64,000 nt of DNA from Emergomyces orientalis (Eukaryota; Ascomycota; Eurotiomycetes; Onygenales; Ajellomycetaceae): contig MOWL01000089.1 in the NCBI GenBank assembly GCA_002110485.1, positions 868,001 to 932,000 of the forward strand. Direction: 5' to 3'. Below, piece after piece: positions 45,676-56,506 of this stretch. The notes below the pieces were generated by a model, which was given only the letters and a program-made list of their open reading frames with translations, had not been told where the DNA came from and made no database searches. Position 1 is the first letter of the stretch; the number at the start of each line of letters is the position of its first letter. The position numbers were made by a program, and so were the translations under genes.

Positions 45676-46650
45676 ATTTTAGTTCTCTCTTATGTTTTTT
45701 TCTCCCCTTTCCCCCAAGGCTCTTCTGTGAGTATCATTTATTTCGTTTATATATCTTCCGCTTTGTTCTCGGATAAATTCCGCCATATAGTTGGCATTGC
45801 GTAAATAAGCGGGCGAGACTGGCGAGGAGGCGAAAGGGAAATTGGAAAATTACTTCAAAACCATATAAAATATCTTTGTCATCTAACTAACTAGTAGTTA
45901 CATAAATTTTATTTTTGGTCAGTGACAACATTTCTATTTCTGTGCCATCTCTTATCACCAATTACATTCGCCTTGGCTGTTTATTGTTATTTCGTGTGTA
46001 GGGGGGGAAAACATCTCAACGTCAGCGGGATGATACTATTAAAGAAAAATAAAAAAAAGTAAAATCTCGGACGGTGAGTACGGCCGCACCTGGCCTGCGC
46101 CCTCACACCCGCCCATTGGTCACGTCGGCCCTTCCGTCGCCTCTTCGGGTTTGGCGCCCCTCGACCTCGCCGCTTGAAGTTACATCATTGACGCGTTCCG
46201 GAAATCTATACAAGATCGCTTCTCTTCCCTCTTCACCCATGCATCTTCCATCTTCCCAATTTTCCTCCTCGTCTCACTCTTCTCATTCCTCTTCCCCCTT
46301 CCCAGCCTGCCGCATCACCACCAAACAAGAAATCTGCTGATCTCCCTTGCTGAACTGTTTCACTATCACATTCCCCCCATTCCCCCCCCCTCCAAATCTC
46401 CCCCTCTGTCCCCCTCCCCTTTTTTCCGCCAACCATGCGAATCTAAACATTACAATTACACACACCTTGTCCTGAGGACAACGGGCTTTACTCACTGAAT
46501 ATTTCCCTCACTCACTTTGTGTCTTTTCTGTTTCTTGACATCTTCTCTTCAGTTCTTGTGCTGGCTTACTCTGTTACTTCTGTGATATATTCACATTTTC
46601 TTCACATTTCTCCTTCTCTTTCCGCTCGAACTACCATCTGGCACATGCGT
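45676..46650. other. Intergenic, pyrimidine-rich, no gene seen
   Basis: About 1 kb. The part from 46190 to 46430 is very rich in C and T, like a promoter/leader whose gene is missing. No conserved ORF recognised. Confidence 0.45.
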
Positions 46651-46920
46651 GTTATGTCATTGATCAATGGCGAAAATCCCTCATCTCAATGGAACCTGAG
46701 ATTGCGTGAATTCACCACCCTGCCAGCGGCGTAGCAAGATGCAGCTGAACACTGGGGTGTAACATGGAAGGGGTGCGCCTACAATCTCCCGCGCATCCTT
46801 GTTATGCTATTGATCAATGGCAAAAATCCCTCATGTTGGTGAAATCTGAGATTGCATAGATTCAACACCCTAGCAAAATTACAAGGAATGTGGCTGTACA
46901 CTAGAATGTGATGTGGGAAG
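46651..46920 (+). repeat. Two diverged direct copies of a 120-bp sequence
   Basis: 46651-46770 and 46801-46920 align along their length, starting GTTATG...TTGATCAATGGC and ending ATGTGGGAAG or ACATGGAAG. Start-to-start distance is 150 bp. The second copy has lost CpGs that the first keeps. No coding content recognised. Confidence 0.6.
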
Positions 46921-47613
46921 GCTGTGGATGCAAAATGCTGCCTTTGCTGAGCCTCCAGCTGATTTCAATGATTGCACTGGCCATTCTGAAAAGTGAAGGC
47001 TGTGTATTCTTGTATTCAAGCATGGGATTCTGTCTTCGCATTGTGTGTCCTGGCCAGGCCCACAATTCTATTCACTGATAAGGAAGATCAGTGAATCTGA
47101 CACTGGGTAGTTTCTAGCTGAGGGAGCCAGGGGCGCAGCAATTGTGTGATGATGAGATGAGGTCTCCTGCATAATTCAAAAGCGTCTGAGCCACTGCATG
47201 TGTCTGGTATATCATATTTCATTCATCATCGATTCTGTGATCTCATGGCCAATTTGCGTTCATCCTCATGGATACGGCGAATAAAAAATGAAACGCGGGC
47301 TTGCCACGCTCATTCCTGTGGTCATGATCCCTGATGAACTTCCAGTGAACCTTAGCTCTGAACCGATCGACAGTGCAGTTCAGAGGAACACTGGCTCTTC
47401 GTGCTGTATTTCTGCGGTACATTGCGATCAATTCGCTTTTTGACAGTTCCTAGGTTGGAGTGAAGAGGCGGAGGAGCTTTTCTAGTTGTCGCTCTATAAA
47501 AGCGTCAGCTCTTTCCCTCCCAAAAACACCGATCGCAGAACGAGTATCACAGCTTTCCCGAACCTCGATCTCACAAAAAGCACGCACGCACGCACGCACG
47601 CACAGAGCAAAGC
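46921..47613. other. Unassigned sequence with a TATAAAAG promoter-like site
   Basis: CTATAAAAG at about 47496-47504 is followed by an ACGC microsatellite (47579-47603) and the start of a gene fragment at 47614. It looks like a promoter and leader. Nothing else recognised. Confidence 0.45.
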
Positions 47614-48112
47614 ATGACTGCGGTCACAATGGACAAGATCCAATTCTATCAACCCCCAGCACGGAGACTCATTGTCACCGCTGACACATCCTCTTCTCTA
47701 TCTCGTCCCTCACAGCAGCTCTGATACCCATTGCCCCCCCCGCCCGTTCCCCTCTGTTACATCTCCCATTTCTTCTCAGTCTGCAAGTCAACGGTCCCAG
47801 TCGCCTGAAACTCCAGGAAATGACTTCAACAGGATTTTGAAGATCTCATCAGATGACAGGAGCCAACCTCTCAGCAGGAGCCGGAGAAATACCAACAACC
47901 ATGTCACCATCCTCTCCAGGTTGGATCTGAGTGATTTTTCCAGCGACTGCCTTGATATGCCTGTCAAGATGAATACTGCGGCGGAAAGTGTGCCTGAAGC
48001 CAGCCTGCACGCATGCCGTTCAGGCAGAAGTAGAGGTCCATCTCAAGGCTCACTCGATATCTCTTACCGATCTGCTAACTTCAGCCCTATTTCAGATGAA
48101 CCATTGTTGTAG
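47614..48112 (+). pseudogene. Ser-rich N-terminal gene fragment, unknown family
   Basis: The ATG at 47614 reads TAVTMDKIQFYQPPARRL and stops at about 47720. The sequence then continues in another frame as SSSDTHCPPRPFPSVTSPIS through SPETPGNDFNRILKISSDDR to a TAG at 48110-48112. A one-base frameshift near 47700 would join the two. The protein is Ser/Arg-rich and looks like the disordered head of a fungal regulatory protein; the body is absent downstream. Codon use and the upstream TATA-like site suggest it was once a real gene. Family not recognised. Confidence 0.4.
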
Positions 48113-48719
48113 ATGGCTTCCGACAACTTGGAGTTCAGCCAATAGGAAGAGCTTCCGCTCACTTTCGCGGGTAAAAAGTTTGCGTTAACACTGGGCTGAC
48201 GATTCTGCTCCAGCCTAGGGTTGGATGGAGTTGGGAGCACGGAGGTTTATGCTGCCTTCCATGGGCATTCTTTCAGCATTTTTAGAAATTGTGTAGAGCT
48301 CGACCTTGCTTGTTAAGCACTAGGAACAAGAAGTGCGCGCTTCCCTCTCTGGGCAATCAGTGTGATGGTCCTGCGAGCTGGGTGACCCTTCATATGATTC
48401 TATATTTATTTGATTCTGCGTAGGTCCAATAAGCCTAAATGTACAGCAGTTAGGTCATATGGAGACAATTTGTGACCACTGATTGGATACAATAAGTGTT
48501 CCAGGCTGCTGCCTGAAGAAACACATCCCCTCTCTGTTTTGCCTCCCCATTATAGTCCAATCGTGCCGTGTCAGTTGTTGGGCGACACAACAGCTCGTTT
48601 ATGACCCATCACATCGTGGCACACCAAGGCTCCTTCGAACTCAGCTACAGTTGGCAGGTTTCCAAGTGAAAATTGTGCTACACAGATAATTGATTGTGAC
48701 ATCTTGAAAGAGAAGAGTC
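48113..48719. other. No gene seen
   Basis: About 600 bp after the fragment. Short ORFs only, no repeats recognised. Confidence 0.5.
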
Positions 48720-48749
48720 TTTGCTGTTCATGAAACTATGAAATTAATC

Positions 48750-49510
48750 ACAGTGCTTGTGAGCACTCTGTTTTATTGTTCTTGATGACATATAACTTGG
48801 TTTTCATCACAATCAAGACTACTGCAATTTTTTTCCAGTTCATCTTCACAAATATCATCAGATGAGCTGTCACTAAAGCAACAACATCTAACAGAAGAAA
48901 CATCACTGTAATACTTGTGATAATAGAAGACTTCAAACACAATATTATAAGATTCAGAATGCTATCACTGTGCTTTTGATTGCTGAATAATGCAAAGATG
49001 CTGAGATGTCTGATCTTGAAATTCAATGTATGTTTTTCTCATCTTAAAAGCTGTGAGAATGATCTGAATTTCTCAATCTGATCTTTCTAGAGTATTCTTG
49101 ACATCAGTCTTTCACTGGAAACCACCCGGGTATTACCTGCCAAAATCATATTCAATCACAGTGTTGCTAATGATGGCATCACCTAGGAAGATTTGTTCAT
49201 TGCTAGATAGGTATGGAGCCCCCCCCACAGATGCCAACAACAAGTGCAAGCTGAATTTCAGTGTAGCTAACTAGCAGGCTTGAAGCCACACTTGCTGCAC
49301 TTTCTTTTCCCATTCTGAGCATGTAGCACAGGACAACATTGTGCTCTCCAATCCTCTCATTTATATATAAATTCATGTCTCCAGGCTGTTTATGATAAAA
49401 TTTGCTCAGTCAGTCGTAGATTTTGTTGAAAAGAGCTTCAACTGCATCAGCCTTGACAGACAGAGTGCAAATAATTGTGATTGCAAAATCAGTTTGTCTT
49501 GTTGAGCTCA
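48750..49510 (-). pseudogene. Decayed NLR N-terminal domain (nucleoside-phosphorylase type)
   Basis: On the minus strand, pieces read DFAITIICTLSVKADAVEAL, GDMNLYINERIGEHNVVLCY, MGKESAASVASSLLVSY, IQLALVVGICGGAPYL, IFLGDAIISNTVIEYDFGR and KTLERSD-like text. This is the order of the PNP/UDP phosphorylase domain that heads many fungal NLRs, including the GIGGG-type phosphate loop (here GICGGAP) and LGDVVVS. TGA/TAA stops and two frameshifts interrupt it. No NACHT or repeat domain follows. CpG is nearly absent. Confidence 0.7.
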
Positions 49511-49968
49511 TTCTGGGCTGTTCTTGGTAGCTTTGTCACTAGAACTTGGATATCTAAAACTATCAATCACAAGGGAAATGAGATTTTTTGGATTTAACAT
49601 GATGATATTCAGGATGGATTTTCAGGAATGAAAATGAAGTGTTCATCTGCAAGGCTGTCAGACTCTTAGACCCTCTCATTAGCACGTGTTTCATAAACTG
49701 ACTGCGAGCTGCATTGAGGAGCATCAGGGAATCTCGTGTACTGTGGTTGATTGGTTGATTCCCCGACCTCCATCGGGATATGCAGGGTACGACTACTAAA
49801 TCAGTCACTGGCAATCTCTCACTCTGGCTCATTACTTGTACAAGTTAACGCCCTTTCAAGGCCATTTTGCTATAGAAAGTTTAGACAATTTGCTGTGCCA
49901 ACCATTTTGATGAATCTCTGATGTTTGCAGGTGTAGAGCATGAGTCTCTCAGAACAGCATTGATAGTA
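49511..49968. other. Spacer between NLR relic and Tc1-like element
   Basis: About 450 bp. No coding similarity recognised. It ends at the TA target of the next transposon. Confidence 0.5.
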
Positions 49969-51498
49969 CGGAGGTCCATGTCAAAAGTTCTTTCCCGCCA
50001 AGCCACTATATAACGCCACTAAATTGAAAATCCCACAAATCTGCTTCATCATAAATACGTTAAAATCTGCAGTAAGAATGATATTCTTGTTTCTCATTAA
50101 ATTGCTTGTCAAGATGGCTTCTAATACTGATATTGCAACGCGTTCTCTAGTGATTACCCTTTAATCTATTGCTCAAAAGACCTCCCTTGAAATATCCGGC
50201 ATTACTGGCATATCTGTTCGTACAATCAATCTTATATATGCCCGCGCAATCGAACGAGGATTTGATCCAAATACTCGACCCATTGTCATTAATGACACCT
50301 ATCTCAAAGATGCTCCTCGCTCTGGCAGACCTTCCAAACAGACCCCTGAAGTTCAACAACAGATTATAACCAAGGTGCGAACTGATCGCTACAGCCGTGA
50401 GAAAACCTGTGCTGATATTGCAGGTGAACTCAGTCAAGAAGGCTTCAATATTTCAGTCAAAATGATTCACAGAATTCTGAAGAAAGCTGGATTTCAGAAG
50501 ACAAAGTCAACACGGAAGTCTGGTTTGACTAAAAGAATGAAAGAAGAAAGACTTCAGTTTTGTCTACTTCATAAGAATTGAACTCTTGAGGATTGGAAAT
50601 TGGTTATATGATCTGATGAAACCTCTGTTATTCTTCTTCATCGACGCGGTGGATATCGAATATGGCGAATCAAGGATGAGGTCTTTGTACGAAGTTGTAT
50701 TTGTGAACAATGGAAAGGGTCTTCAGAGTTCATGTTTTGGGGCTGCTTTTCTTATGATAAAAAAGGTCCCTGTCATTGCTGGCTTCCGGAGACTGCTGCT
50801 GAAAAAGCTCAATCTCTTAAAGATATTGAGGCTTTAAATGCAGAATTGGAGCCTCTTTTGAAGGAGAAATGGGAACTGGAAAATGGAATGAGACAGCTTC
50901 AGCTTTGTCAACTGTCTGGCAGCAAGTCTACATGAAAATGGAATAAGAGAACTGGCAAGCTTTCTTGTGGCATGAACAGCGGCATTGACTGGTATAGATA
51001 TCAGAAGAAAATCCTCATTCCAAAGCTCTTTCTCTTTGCTAAAGAGTGTGAAAAAGAACGCCCGGATACAATTGTTCAGGAGGATAAGGCCCCTGCTCAT
51101 GATCACTATATTCAACGCCGGATCTATGATATATACAATGTCCGGCGAATGCTCTGGCCGGGTAATTCTCCGGATCTTAATCCAATAGAACCTTGCTGGC
51201 CCTGGATGAAGCGCAAAACCACCGCAAAGGGAGCTCCGAAGAGCCGGGCAGAAGCAATTAAAGCATGGGAGCAGTGTTGGAAGGATCTGCCGCAGGAGAC
51301 TATACAGGCATGGATAGAGCGGATTCCTACTCATATTCAAAAGATTATAGAGCTAGAAGGGGGAAATGAATATAAAGAAGGCCGCAGATGATTATATAGA
51401 TTATATGATATAGAACGTGGCTTCAAAAGCTTGCTATCTTCATATTATACTTTTGTGGCGTTTTTAGCGTGGGAAAGAACTTTTGACACGAACCTCCG
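49969..51498 (+). mobile_element. Tc1/mariner element with 28-bp inverted repeats
   Basis: 1,530 bp flanked by TA (49967-49968 and 51499-51500). The terminal inverted repeats at 49969-49996 and 51471-51498 match at 26 of 28 positions and share the core TGTCAAAAGTTCTTTCCC. AACGCCAC repeats subterminally. The enclosed transposase has stops but recognisable catalytic motifs. Confidence 0.85.
50114..51391 (+). pseudogene. Tc1/mariner transposase with stop codons
   Basis: From the ATG at 50114 (MASNTDIATRSLVITL) the reading continues in nearly one frame to the TGA at 51389-51391. An HTH region (EISGITGISVRTI; then DIAGELSQEGFNISVKMIHR) precedes the DDE domain. Its acidic residues lie in SDETSVILLHRRGG, QEDKAPAHDHYIQRR and SPDLNPIEPCWPWMKR. 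In-frame stops at about 50162 (TAA), 50580 (TGA), 50609 (TGA) and 50933 (TGA) fit single transitions from Gln or Trp codons. Inactive, but recent enough to align end to end. Confidence 0.8.
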
Positions 51499-52850
51499 TA
51501 GAGTGTTGTGATCTTCATGGTCTGGACCGTAAGGATGCTAAGGCATGACTTTGAGGTGGCCTTGATAGTTGATTGGTGTTCTGATGGAGCTAACAGGCGG
51601 GGCTAGCGGGGTGCAGATCACTATGTAGGAGACCAAGAGACTTGCATCAAGAAAGATGATGATGATCTTTGATCCTTTAACATCAAAATTGTAAAAGGAC
51701 AGAAATTCAAAAATTCAAAAAGTCAAACCAAAAAAGTTTTGACAGGGTTTTGAGGTAGCATAATAGAAAGTCAACCAGTTACCCAACTTTCACTGTGGAG
51801 GGCGCTTGAGCCGTTTCATGATTTGGAGCTCAGGCGCTAAGCCAGGTTCTACACCTAGGCCAGGTACCACTGCGCTGTTTCTCTCAGTATACCCAGTGCT
51901 TTTTGAAAGTGTTCTTCTGTTGAGCCACTCTGTCGGCAGCTTGAGCGGGGAGGAAGGTGGTTGGTCATGACAAAGAGGTTCTCAGTCGGGGTCCTTATTC
52001 TTGACAGAAAGAAACTATACTGATATTTCCAATCTCTAGACACGATCGCAACTTTGATTGATCTTTAACGAAGACGATGAAACTAGGTGCAAACCAAGGA
52101 AGAGGTGCCGGGGAAGCGATGTAGAGTTACAGCAGGCATTTTGATACAGCGCAGGGTTATTACAAGAATGCTTGACGAGCCCTCTAAATGTTCGAGGTGG
52201 TTTATTAATGTACAGTTAACTTCATTAGGTGTTTTGAATAGTATACCTGTCGCCAGGTAGACGGCAGAAATTGACGACCAAATCTCTGGGCTGAAATCTC
52301 AAGGTTTTTAGTGATTTGCTCACCAGCTTGGTAGCATTTTACCCCCGTGTGCGTCACACCCACGTGGTCTATCAAAACCTTGTGGGTGCCACTCCTTTGC
52401 GGGCACCACGCCTTTGTGGGTGCCATGCCCATATGGTCGATCAGCTTTGCGAGCGCTACTCCCTCGCGGATATAGTGGGTGCGGTTATTTCTTAGTAATT
52501 TTTCACTGTTGTGCTGGCATTTTCCCTTATCTGTAATCTCTGGCACTATTCCTCCTTATACAGAGTTGAAGGGAGGCACAGAACTGGGCCTAATTGAGTA
52601 AAAAATCGAACTGGCTGAGGGAAAACGTAAATAAACCATCAAAAGAAAACGTCGATGGCTAGGCATCTTCAACTCCTGCATTTCACCATTCCGAGAAAGC
52701 GCTGTGGAGCCATCCCTCTGACCAGAGAAAAAAATATCTGGATATCTTATTAAAAATAAAAATGTAAAAATGTAAAATCGGTCGGGAAAAAAAAGGCTGT
52801 AGACAGAGCCAAGCAATGGGACAGAAAATAACAACAATAATAGATAATAA
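51499..52850. other. Intergenic, with short GGGTGCC-type repeats
   Basis: At 52330-52440 the sequence repeats units like TTGTGGGTGCCAC at roughly 23-25-base spacing, with diverged copies. No gene seen. The right part is the 3' flank of the ecm11-like gene. Confidence 0.45.
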
Positions 52851-54455
52851 TCACAAAGCCCGCCCCTTTAAAACACCCATCCCCCCAGTCCTCATCTCAT
52901 CCAATCGCCGGCCGAGCCCCTCCCCTTCCACCTCCACAAGTTCATACCTCCTCTCAATCTCCTTCTCAAACACAGCAGCTATTTTTCGGCGTTCGTGTCT
53001 CGCCGCTTTCGTCCGCTGCAGTAGGAGGCTAAACTGTTCAATGATCCAGTCGCCGCTTTCTTCCCACTCTACGAGATTCAGGGAAGCGAAAAACATCTGG
53101 CGTTGCTCATTTGTCAGCGCCTTCAGCCGTATGAGCTTCTCCGAGAGTGGGATGGGGGGATCATGTGGTTGAAATATTGGCTGCGGGGGGGCCGGGTTGT
53201 AGTCGAATGATTCCGCTTGGAGGTCAGCGAATGTTTTTGTCTCCAGGATATTTGGCGGGTAGTCAGAGGAAAATTCAGCCAAGGGTCGTTTGGTGGAAAC
53301 GGGGGATAGAGTGGATAGGCGTAGGGATGTATAGGTCTGTTGGTTGTCCGTGCTGTTATCGGACGAAGAGCTGTCTATGACACTTAGATCCGTGATGTCG
53401 AATAGACCGCCGTGGCTATATGGATCGTGGTTGTCGTGCGTCGGTTGCAGATCGTTGGGCTCCTCGGCTTCTAGAGGAATTCTTCTGATTGTTTTAGCGG
53501 CCAATTGTGGCTGCGGGGATAAAATGACGGTGCGGGAGGGTGACATCTGAGGGATTGGCCGTGCACCGACTAATCTTCCCCCGTCGAACGGAGTTCCATC
53601 ACCCAGATTTGGGGTTCCAAACCGAGATCTCGTCACGAATCGACTGCCAGTGGAATGTTTTTGCGTCGCTTTTGGCGTATACAAATTATAATCGGAGTAA
53701 CTCTCGTAATCCGATTGCTTGGGGACAGAACGCGGATTCACATTTTCCTGCTGCTGTACTCTCTGCACACGTGGAGGAGCTTTGGCATCATGCAGCGCAG
53801 CTTCGATCTTCTGCCAACTCAGCGGTTCTTCATTGGCGGGGTGGTTGCTCCAATCAAATATTTGTGCATCATCTCCATCAAACTCATCCTCATCTGCACC
53901 TTCAGCCTCATCGCCCCGAACATGCTGCTCCGGTGGACCCTGAATATCATCATGCCCGTCTTCATCTAGATCAGAACCAAGTTCCATAAGCATTCTTTCC
54001 TCCAGAGCATTTCGACCACGGGAATTACCCCGGCTATATTGCACGTTTGATGGCAAGTCATTCCCATCTCGAGCCGTGAACTGAGCAGTGGGCGGGACAG
54101 GCTGGAAATCACCCATGCCACCCTCTTCCCCTCGAATATTGCTCGTGGCCGTAGTGGTAGAATCATCGACAGTTTCCACATCAGTGTCAAACATATCCAC
54201 GGGTCTTGTTTGGTTACTTTGTATGTGATTCCCCACTGTCTGCCCTGAGACTTTATTTGCAGTTCGTGGTCGATATTCTTCCGTCGTCTCAGCGGCAGAT
54301 ATGGGTCTTTCAGTCAATCTCGTTGTTGGCACTTTAACTCTCGCCATATTGGCGACGAGTTCTCTTGAAGGGTTACTTGCAACATGATTGCTGCTCTGGA
54401 GAGCTGAGATGTCATTTTGCAACGCCTTGCCTCGCACGTACTCCCCAATTGCCAT
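52851..54455 (-). CDS. Ecm11-domain protein
   Basis: Single-exon gene of 534 residues from the ATG at 54455 (MAIGEYVRGKALQND). The frame is open to 54629, but that extension has no family resemblance and sits in probable leader. The protein is mostly disordered, with acidic (DEDEFDGDDAQIFDW) and Ser/Thr-rich stretches. The C-terminal 110 residues form the conserved domain: SEKLIRLKALTNEQRQMFFA, SLNLVEWEESGDWIIEQF and KIAAVFEKEIERRYELVEV. In yeast Ecm11 is part of the synaptonemal-complex central element with Gmc2; in filamentous fungi the role is inferred. It lies just downstream of rrn11 on the same strand. Confidence 0.75.
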   Translation of the reverse strand: MAIGEYVRGKALQNDISALQSSNHVASNPSRELVANMARVKVPTTRLTERPISAAETTEEYRPRTANKVSGQTVGNHIQSNQTRPVDMFDTDVETVDDSTTTATSNIRGEEGGMGDFQPVPPTAQFTARDGNDLPSNVQYSRGNSRGRNALEERMLMELGSDLDEDGHDDIQGPPEQHVRGDEAEGADEDEFDGDDAQIFDWSNHPANEEPLSWQKIEAALHDAKAPPRVQRVQQQENVNPRSVPKQSDYESYSDYNLYTPKATQKHSTGSRFVTRSRFGTPNLGDGTPFDGGRLVGARPIPQMSPSRTVILSPQPQLAAKTIRRIPLEAEEPNDLQPTHDNHDPYSHGGLFDITDLSVIDSSSSDNSTDNQQTYTSLRLSTLSPVSTKRPLAEFSSDYPPNILETKTFADLQAESFDYNPAPPQPIFQPHDPPIPLSEKLIRLKALTNEQRQMFFASLNLVEWEESGDWIIEQFSLLLQRTKAARHERRKIAAVFEKEIERRYELVEVEGEGLGRRLDEMRTGGMGVLKGRAL

Positions 54456-55105
54456 TGCTCCAAATTGGGAATAGGAGAATGAAGGGTTTGAAATTGTTTC
54501 TGCACGGAATGAAAGATACACGGTCAACGTGTATGCCCAGACGGTTACTATATGACAATGCCCATTTCCACACCCCTCCGTATCAGCGGTGCTCCAGGGG
54601 CTTAAGGAGATGAGGTTGAGATGTTTCAATATTGGAAGCTATGTGCACGTCCGCAACACGTGGTCACATGATCTTAACCACATTACCCTCCAGCCCAACT
54701 GGGTTTAGCATCAGAGGTGGCATAGACCCTTTCCCCCCAGCGTTATCATTTCTCTCGTTTCTCTGTTCGTTCTCCCTTTGATCTTTACAGTGATATAGTG
54801 GGCCATAGTAATATCATCACGCTGACTTGCCATATTAATATAACATCAAAGGTAGGCATATTTAACATCTCCTGTTCTCTAGCATTACCCTAAGACCTAG
54901 AGTTAATATGGAGCCGTAAAGAGGATCTCAACGCACAATTTAAAGCTACAGAAGCGATTAAGATTGCGTTAGATTGCATCGTGGCACAGTCATACCGTGA
55001 AACAGGCAGCTAAAGAAGTATTGCACTTCACAACACTCTCCACGCCCTTAAACGCACACAGGGCAATCGTAAATCAGCGTGGTCATCCATTGGTTTTTTG
55101 CAAGT
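54456..55105. other. Spacer between rrn11 and ecm11-like genes
   Basis: 650 bp holding the rrn11 3' UTR and the ecm11-like promoter. No other signal recognised. Confidence 0.55.
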
Positions 55106-56506
55106 TTAGATAACAGACTCATCCTCATCCACCTCATCTGAAGGCAATGGCGTTTGTTTCCTGCCCGCTTTGGCTTTCGCTTTTTCGAAAAATACATTCG
55201 CCCTCTGCACTTCCGCCAACTTCCTCTCCATCCCCAATCCCAGCTCCATACGCGCGAGCACCGAATCCATATGCCCACCATCTTCATCAGACAATATGGA
55301 CAGGTCACTACCAACGTGTCCCATGCCCATACCTGCATCACCATCCTCCGGGGACATGGATAATACAAACAAATCTGCGATCCACAGCGATAACATCCCC
55401 CGTAACCGCAGAAGCTCATAGCTATCCGAGAACGGCGGGGAAATCAACAATTCGTCCATCTGCGCCGCAATATGTTGTGCTTCCGCGAGTTCCTTGAGGC
55501 GTGCTTCGGCAATTATATCACCTCTCCGATTGCTACTACTGCGGGGCCGGCGGGGCATGTCGCTGGATATGGACATATTATCATCCTGAGCCGGGTCTTT
55601 AAAGTCATCCATTTCTACCCTGCCAATCATATCCCTGGCTGTCTCTAGTGCCGATTGACTTTCTTCCTGCACGAGTGAAATCCAAAGCCCGAACATGGCG
55701 GGATAGAAGTCCAGTGGGCCTAGTGTTCCGGGTGCAGCTTTGCGGTATGGAAACTGGAGTAGAAGGCGGTCATAATAGCTCTTAGCGCGCTCAAATCCTC
55801 TGCGGGTAAACCAATGTCTTCGTGGTGGAGAGCTGGGGTTTGAGTTGCCACCATATTCCAGCCCTGATAATGCTGACGAATCTGCCGTCTCGTCCCGGTC
55901 ACTCCATAATAGGATTTCCGCGCCGATCCCCCACCGCCCACCACTTCGGACATCCATCCCATGACCCCCGAATTCATCGCGTAAAATCAAACCCCAAGCC
56001 CTCCCAGCCCTCGTATAATCGCCCTCTAAAAGACATCGATGGAGTATTGTTGTGATGACAGCCAGGTGCTGCAACCGCAGGCTGCTGTTCTGATCTGCAG
56101 CCCTGGGTATGAAGATTGGAGGTGAAAGTTGAGCCAGCTCCGTCTCTATTTCTCTCCGGTTGATCCTGGCAGACTTGTTCTTGCCAGGCCCAGGCCTCGA
56201 ATGCGGAAAGCTGCCACCTGGAAGTTTTTTATGGAATGGCTGGCCAGCAACTCGATATTGGTGCGCCTCATTAGGAGACAAAACTATTGATGGCCTCGGG
56301 CCAGAGCTTGTAGCATGCCCACCGGCGTTACTGGTGGCGCTCGTGTCATCATCGCTGGTGTTCGTAGTGGATAACTCACCCTCTTCTACATCCTGGTCCG
56401 GCTCCTTATCGTTTCGTTTGCGTTTGCGGGCTTCATACTGAACAATCCGAAAGCTTGATGGTTGCTGCCATGTGGCGAGCGGAAGCGAGAAGTAGGATGA
56501 AGACAT
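55106..56506 (-). CDS. rrn11: Rrn11, RNA polymerase I core-factor subunit
   Basis: Subunit of the core factor that recruits RNA polymerase I to rDNA promoters. Single exon, 466 residues, starting MSSSYFSLPLATWQQPSSFR with a basic stretch (ARKRKRNDKE) suited to nuclear import. The TPR-like core begins near residue 145 with LQHLAVITTILHRCLLEGDY, TRAGRAWGLILRDEFGG and RWGIGAEILLW, then FERAKSYYDRLLLQFPYRK and the helix FYPAMFGLWISLVQEE. The C-terminal part contains MDELLISPPFSDSYELLRLR and a helix with LGMERKLAEVQRANVFFEKA. Length and order fit fungal Rrn11. No intron is seen. Confidence 0.82.
   Translation of the reverse strand: MSSSYFSLPLATWQQPSSFRIVQYEARKRKRNDKEPDQDVEEGELSTTNTSDDDTSATSNAGGHATSSGPRPSIVLSPNEAHQYRVAGQPFHKKLPGGSFPHSRPGPGKNKSARINRREIETELAQLSPPIFIPRAADQNSSLRLQHLAVITTILHRCLLEGDYTRAGRAWGLILRDEFGGHGMDVRSGGRWGIGAEILLWSDRDETADSSALSGLEYGGNSNPSSPPRRHWFTRRGFERAKSYYDRLLLQFPYRKAAPGTLGPLDFYPAMFGLWISLVQEESQSALETARDMIGRVEMDDFKDPAQDDNMSISSDMPRRPRSSSNRRGDIIAEARLKELAEAQHIAAQMDELLISPPFSDSYELLRLRGMLSLWIADLFVLSMSPEDGDAGMGMGHVGSDLSILSDEDGGHMDSVLARMELGLGMERKLAEVQRANVFFEKAKAKAGRKQTPLPSDEVDEDESVI

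Noticed and set aside
52330..52440. CRISPR-like short repeats
   Set aside because: Units are irregular and adjacent without unique spacers, and the organism is a fungus.
54456..54629. 58-residue extension of the Ecm11-like protein
   Set aside because: No family resemblance, biased composition, and the ATG at 54455 begins a plausible conserved N-terminus.
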